Assembly: GCA_015222555.1 (NCBI GenBank)
Contig: JADFVM010000007.1
Location: 1-6,447, forward strand
DNA from: Pseudomonadota bacterium
GTDB lineage: Bacteria; Desulfobacterota; JADFVX01
Direction of reading: 5' to 3'
DNA: 6,447 nucleotides
Shown piece after piece: positions 5,883 through 6,447 of the stretch (position 1 is its first letter; every line of letters starts with the position of its first letter). The notes under the pieces are model-generated. The model saw only the letters and a program-made list of their open reading frames with translations, made no database searches and was not told where the DNA came from. Both the position numbers and the translations under genes were made by a program.

Positions 5883-5915
5883 TTAATGGGTGGGCTAAGG
5901 TGAAAAAATTTCAAG
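5883..5915 (-). promoter_or_regulatory. Candidate heat-shock (sigma32-like) promoter of the ATPase gene
   Basis: On the minus strand CCCTTGAAA fits the sigma32 -35 element very well (CTTGAAA at 5915-5909). Downstream, ACCCATTAA (5891-5883) resembles the -10 CCCCATNTA. The 17-base gap between CTTGAAA and the -10 is a few bases longer than usual. The alternative -10, GCCCAC, gives better spacing but a poorer match. It would give a leader of more than 200 bases. A heat-shock promoter would suit a Clp-type ATPase, but the evidence is weak. Confidence 0.3.
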
Positions 5916-5990
5916 GGTGTATATTTTTTTCTACATTATTGATCCTTAATTCCTCTCTTCAAACAACTAAAAATTGAATCCCTAGCGGGT

Positions 5991-6014
5991 GCATTCCCCG
6001 CGGCTTGCCGCGAT
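5991..6014 (+). repeat. REP-like GC-rich palindrome, copy 1 (degenerate)
   Basis: GCATTCCCCGCGGCTTGCCG begins this unit. CGCGGC (5999-6004) and GCCGCG (6007-6012) form a perfect 6-bp inverted repeat around TT. It shares the pattern CATWCCCCGCKGCTTGCSGCG with the second copy 49 bases downstream, but has lost the closing GGGG. The GC-rich block stands out from its AT-rich surroundings. Confidence 0.65.
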
Positions 6015-6039
6015 ATATTAAGAAGGTTATCTCCGCGTT

Positions 6040-6067
6040 CATACCCCGCTGCTTGCGGCGGGGTGAT
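6040..6067 (+). repeat. REP-like GC-rich palindrome, copy 2
   Basis: ACCCCGCTGC (6043-6052) and GCGGCGGGGT (6055-6064) form a 10-bp stem with one G-T wobble pair around TT. It is in the same orientation as copy 1 and is preceded by the same CAT. The form, a short GC-rich palindrome with a CTTG tip, repeated in an AT-rich spacer, is that of REP-type dispersed elements. No T tract follows, so it is not a terminator. Confidence 0.7.
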
Positions 6068-6154
6068 TGATTCTTGCTGTTGATTAATGGGTGCTATGAA
6101 AGCTGCCTGAAAGAGGGTGGTTTTATCTCTGCATAAGGGGAGACAAAGTTTTGT

Positions 6155-6202
6155 CGACTTTAGACTGAAAATGTTTTATTTGTGGCGTCAGACTAAAAGT
6201 CG
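6155..6202. repeat. Imperfect inverted repeat
   Basis: CGACTTTAGACTGA (6155-6168) is the near-complement of TCAGACTAAAAGTCG (6188-6202), with one mismatch and one extra base, around a 19-base loop. It could be a stem-loop in RNA or a small mobile-element remnant. Nothing nearby tells which. Confidence 0.5.
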
Positions 6203-6287
6203 ATCCTTATATACTCTTTTTCATCATTATAAAGGGCGGGGTGGGAAATAGAAAACCTGGTTCAGCACGATGAGTTATCGTTAGATA

Positions 6288-6315
6288 GTGTCCATCCGGA
6301 AACTGATATGGACAC
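6288..6315. repeat. Perfect 8-bp inverted repeat at the start of the edge element
   Basis: GTGTCCAT (6288-6295) and ATGGACAC (6308-6315) are exact complements around a 12-base loop, preceded by TA. It lies 31 bases ahead of the long nested palindrome and may mark the end of the same dispersed element. Confidence 0.6.
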
Positions 6316-6346
6316 TTGTGAAGTTTTCAATTTGGAAAGAAGTCAT

Positions 6347-6443
6347 TTTTTGCAAGGTCAAGGAAATCAAGGGTTTGAGCGGAGGCGTACTGCTGTACGC
6401 CGCACAAGCAAAGCCGATGATTGACACAGAGATTGCGCAAAAG
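6347..6443 (+). repeat. Long nested imperfect palindrome, possible structured RNA or MITE, right edge
   Basis: Stems nest around one axis. TTTTTGC (6347-6353) pairs with GCAAAAG (6437-6443), GTCAA (6357-6361) with TTGAC (6421-6425), and GGTTT (6372-6376) with AAAGCC (6410-6415, one bulge). The apical GGCGTAC (6384-6390) pairs with GTACGCC (6395-6401) around TGCT. The block is more GC-rich than the spacer to its left. It may continue beyond the window. The pairings are seen directly; calling it a non-autonomous element or an RNA gene is inference. Confidence 0.45.
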
Positions 6444-6447
6444 GGCA

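Larger units (their letters stand above)
5660..6447. other. Long gene-free intergenic stretch
   Basis: About 790 bases without a convincing gene on either strand. It holds the leader of the ATPase gene, a heat-shock-like promoter candidate, a 12-bp direct repeat (AAAAAATTTCAA at 5849-5860 and 5903-5914), two REP-like palindromes, an imperfect inverted repeat and an edge element with nested stems. A plus-strand frame from GTG 6288 stays open to the right edge (53 codons) but has no ribosome binding site and coincides with the nested stems. Confidence 0.6.

Noticed and set aside
6227..6232. TATAAT on the minus strand as a -10 box
   Set aside because: No acceptable -35 at 16-18 bp, and it would lie about 570 bases from the nearest downstream start codon.
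6347..6443. Integron attC site
   Set aside because: The fold is attC-like, but the required RYYYAAC and GTTRRRY ends are not present and no cassette gene or integrase is seen.

Overview
The window reads as a chromosomal stretch of a Gram-negative, probably deltaproteobacterial (Desulfobacterota-like) genome. This is an inference. It rests on a cobalamin-dependent class II ribonucleotide reductase, a PilZ c-di-GMP receptor, a Clp/Hsp100-type ATPase, GC-rich REP-like palindromes in AT-rich spacers, and heptad GGATTAA/GGATTGA repeats between genes. All confident genes lie on the minus strand, so the biology runs right to left. There is no phage, transposase, CRISPR, tRNA or rRNA signal.

Right part (about 5660-6447): a long AT-rich non-coding stretch. 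It holds two REP-like GC-rich palindromes (5991-6014 and 6040-6067), an imperfect inverted repeat (6155-6202), and at the right edge a perfect 8-bp hairpin (6288-6315) followed by a long nested imperfect palindrome (6347-6443). That edge structure looks like the end of a dispersed structured element or MITE. A weak heat-shock-like promoter (5883-5915) may drive the next gene.

Middle right (4331-5659): a single-ring Clp/Hsp100-type AAA+ ATPase of 442 aa. It keeps only the ClpB/ClpC D2 module, joined to an unrecognised N-terminal domain of about 130 residues. It carries an IGF tripeptide in the place where ClpA/ClpC/ClpX dock ClpP. A perfect hairpin covers its stop codon and a strong intrinsic terminator (4272-4301) follows.

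Middle (725-4012): a deoxynucleotide supply operon of three genes: nrdJ (class II RNR), a 55-residue acidic ORF in its own right (1306-1473), and dcd (dCTP deaminase). In front of nrdJ is a sigma70-type promoter, TTGACA-N16-TATGAT, whose whole spacer is a NrdR-box-like palindrome. A second, weaker box lies exactly 31 bp downstream, centre to centre. That geometry is the hallmark of NrdR operators, so the operon is predicted to be shut off by NrdR when dATP is plentiful. NrdJ makes dCDP/dCTP and the other deoxynucleotides, and Dcd turns dCTP into dUTP, the precursor of dUMP and then dTMP. The transcript most likely ends at a bidirectional terminator (425-467).

Left part (1-364): a small single-domain PilZ protein. 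Its stop codon is the first unit of a heptad repeat tract that ends in a perfect Shine-Dalgarno (AAGGAGGT) at the very edge, implying another minus-strand gene just outside the window.
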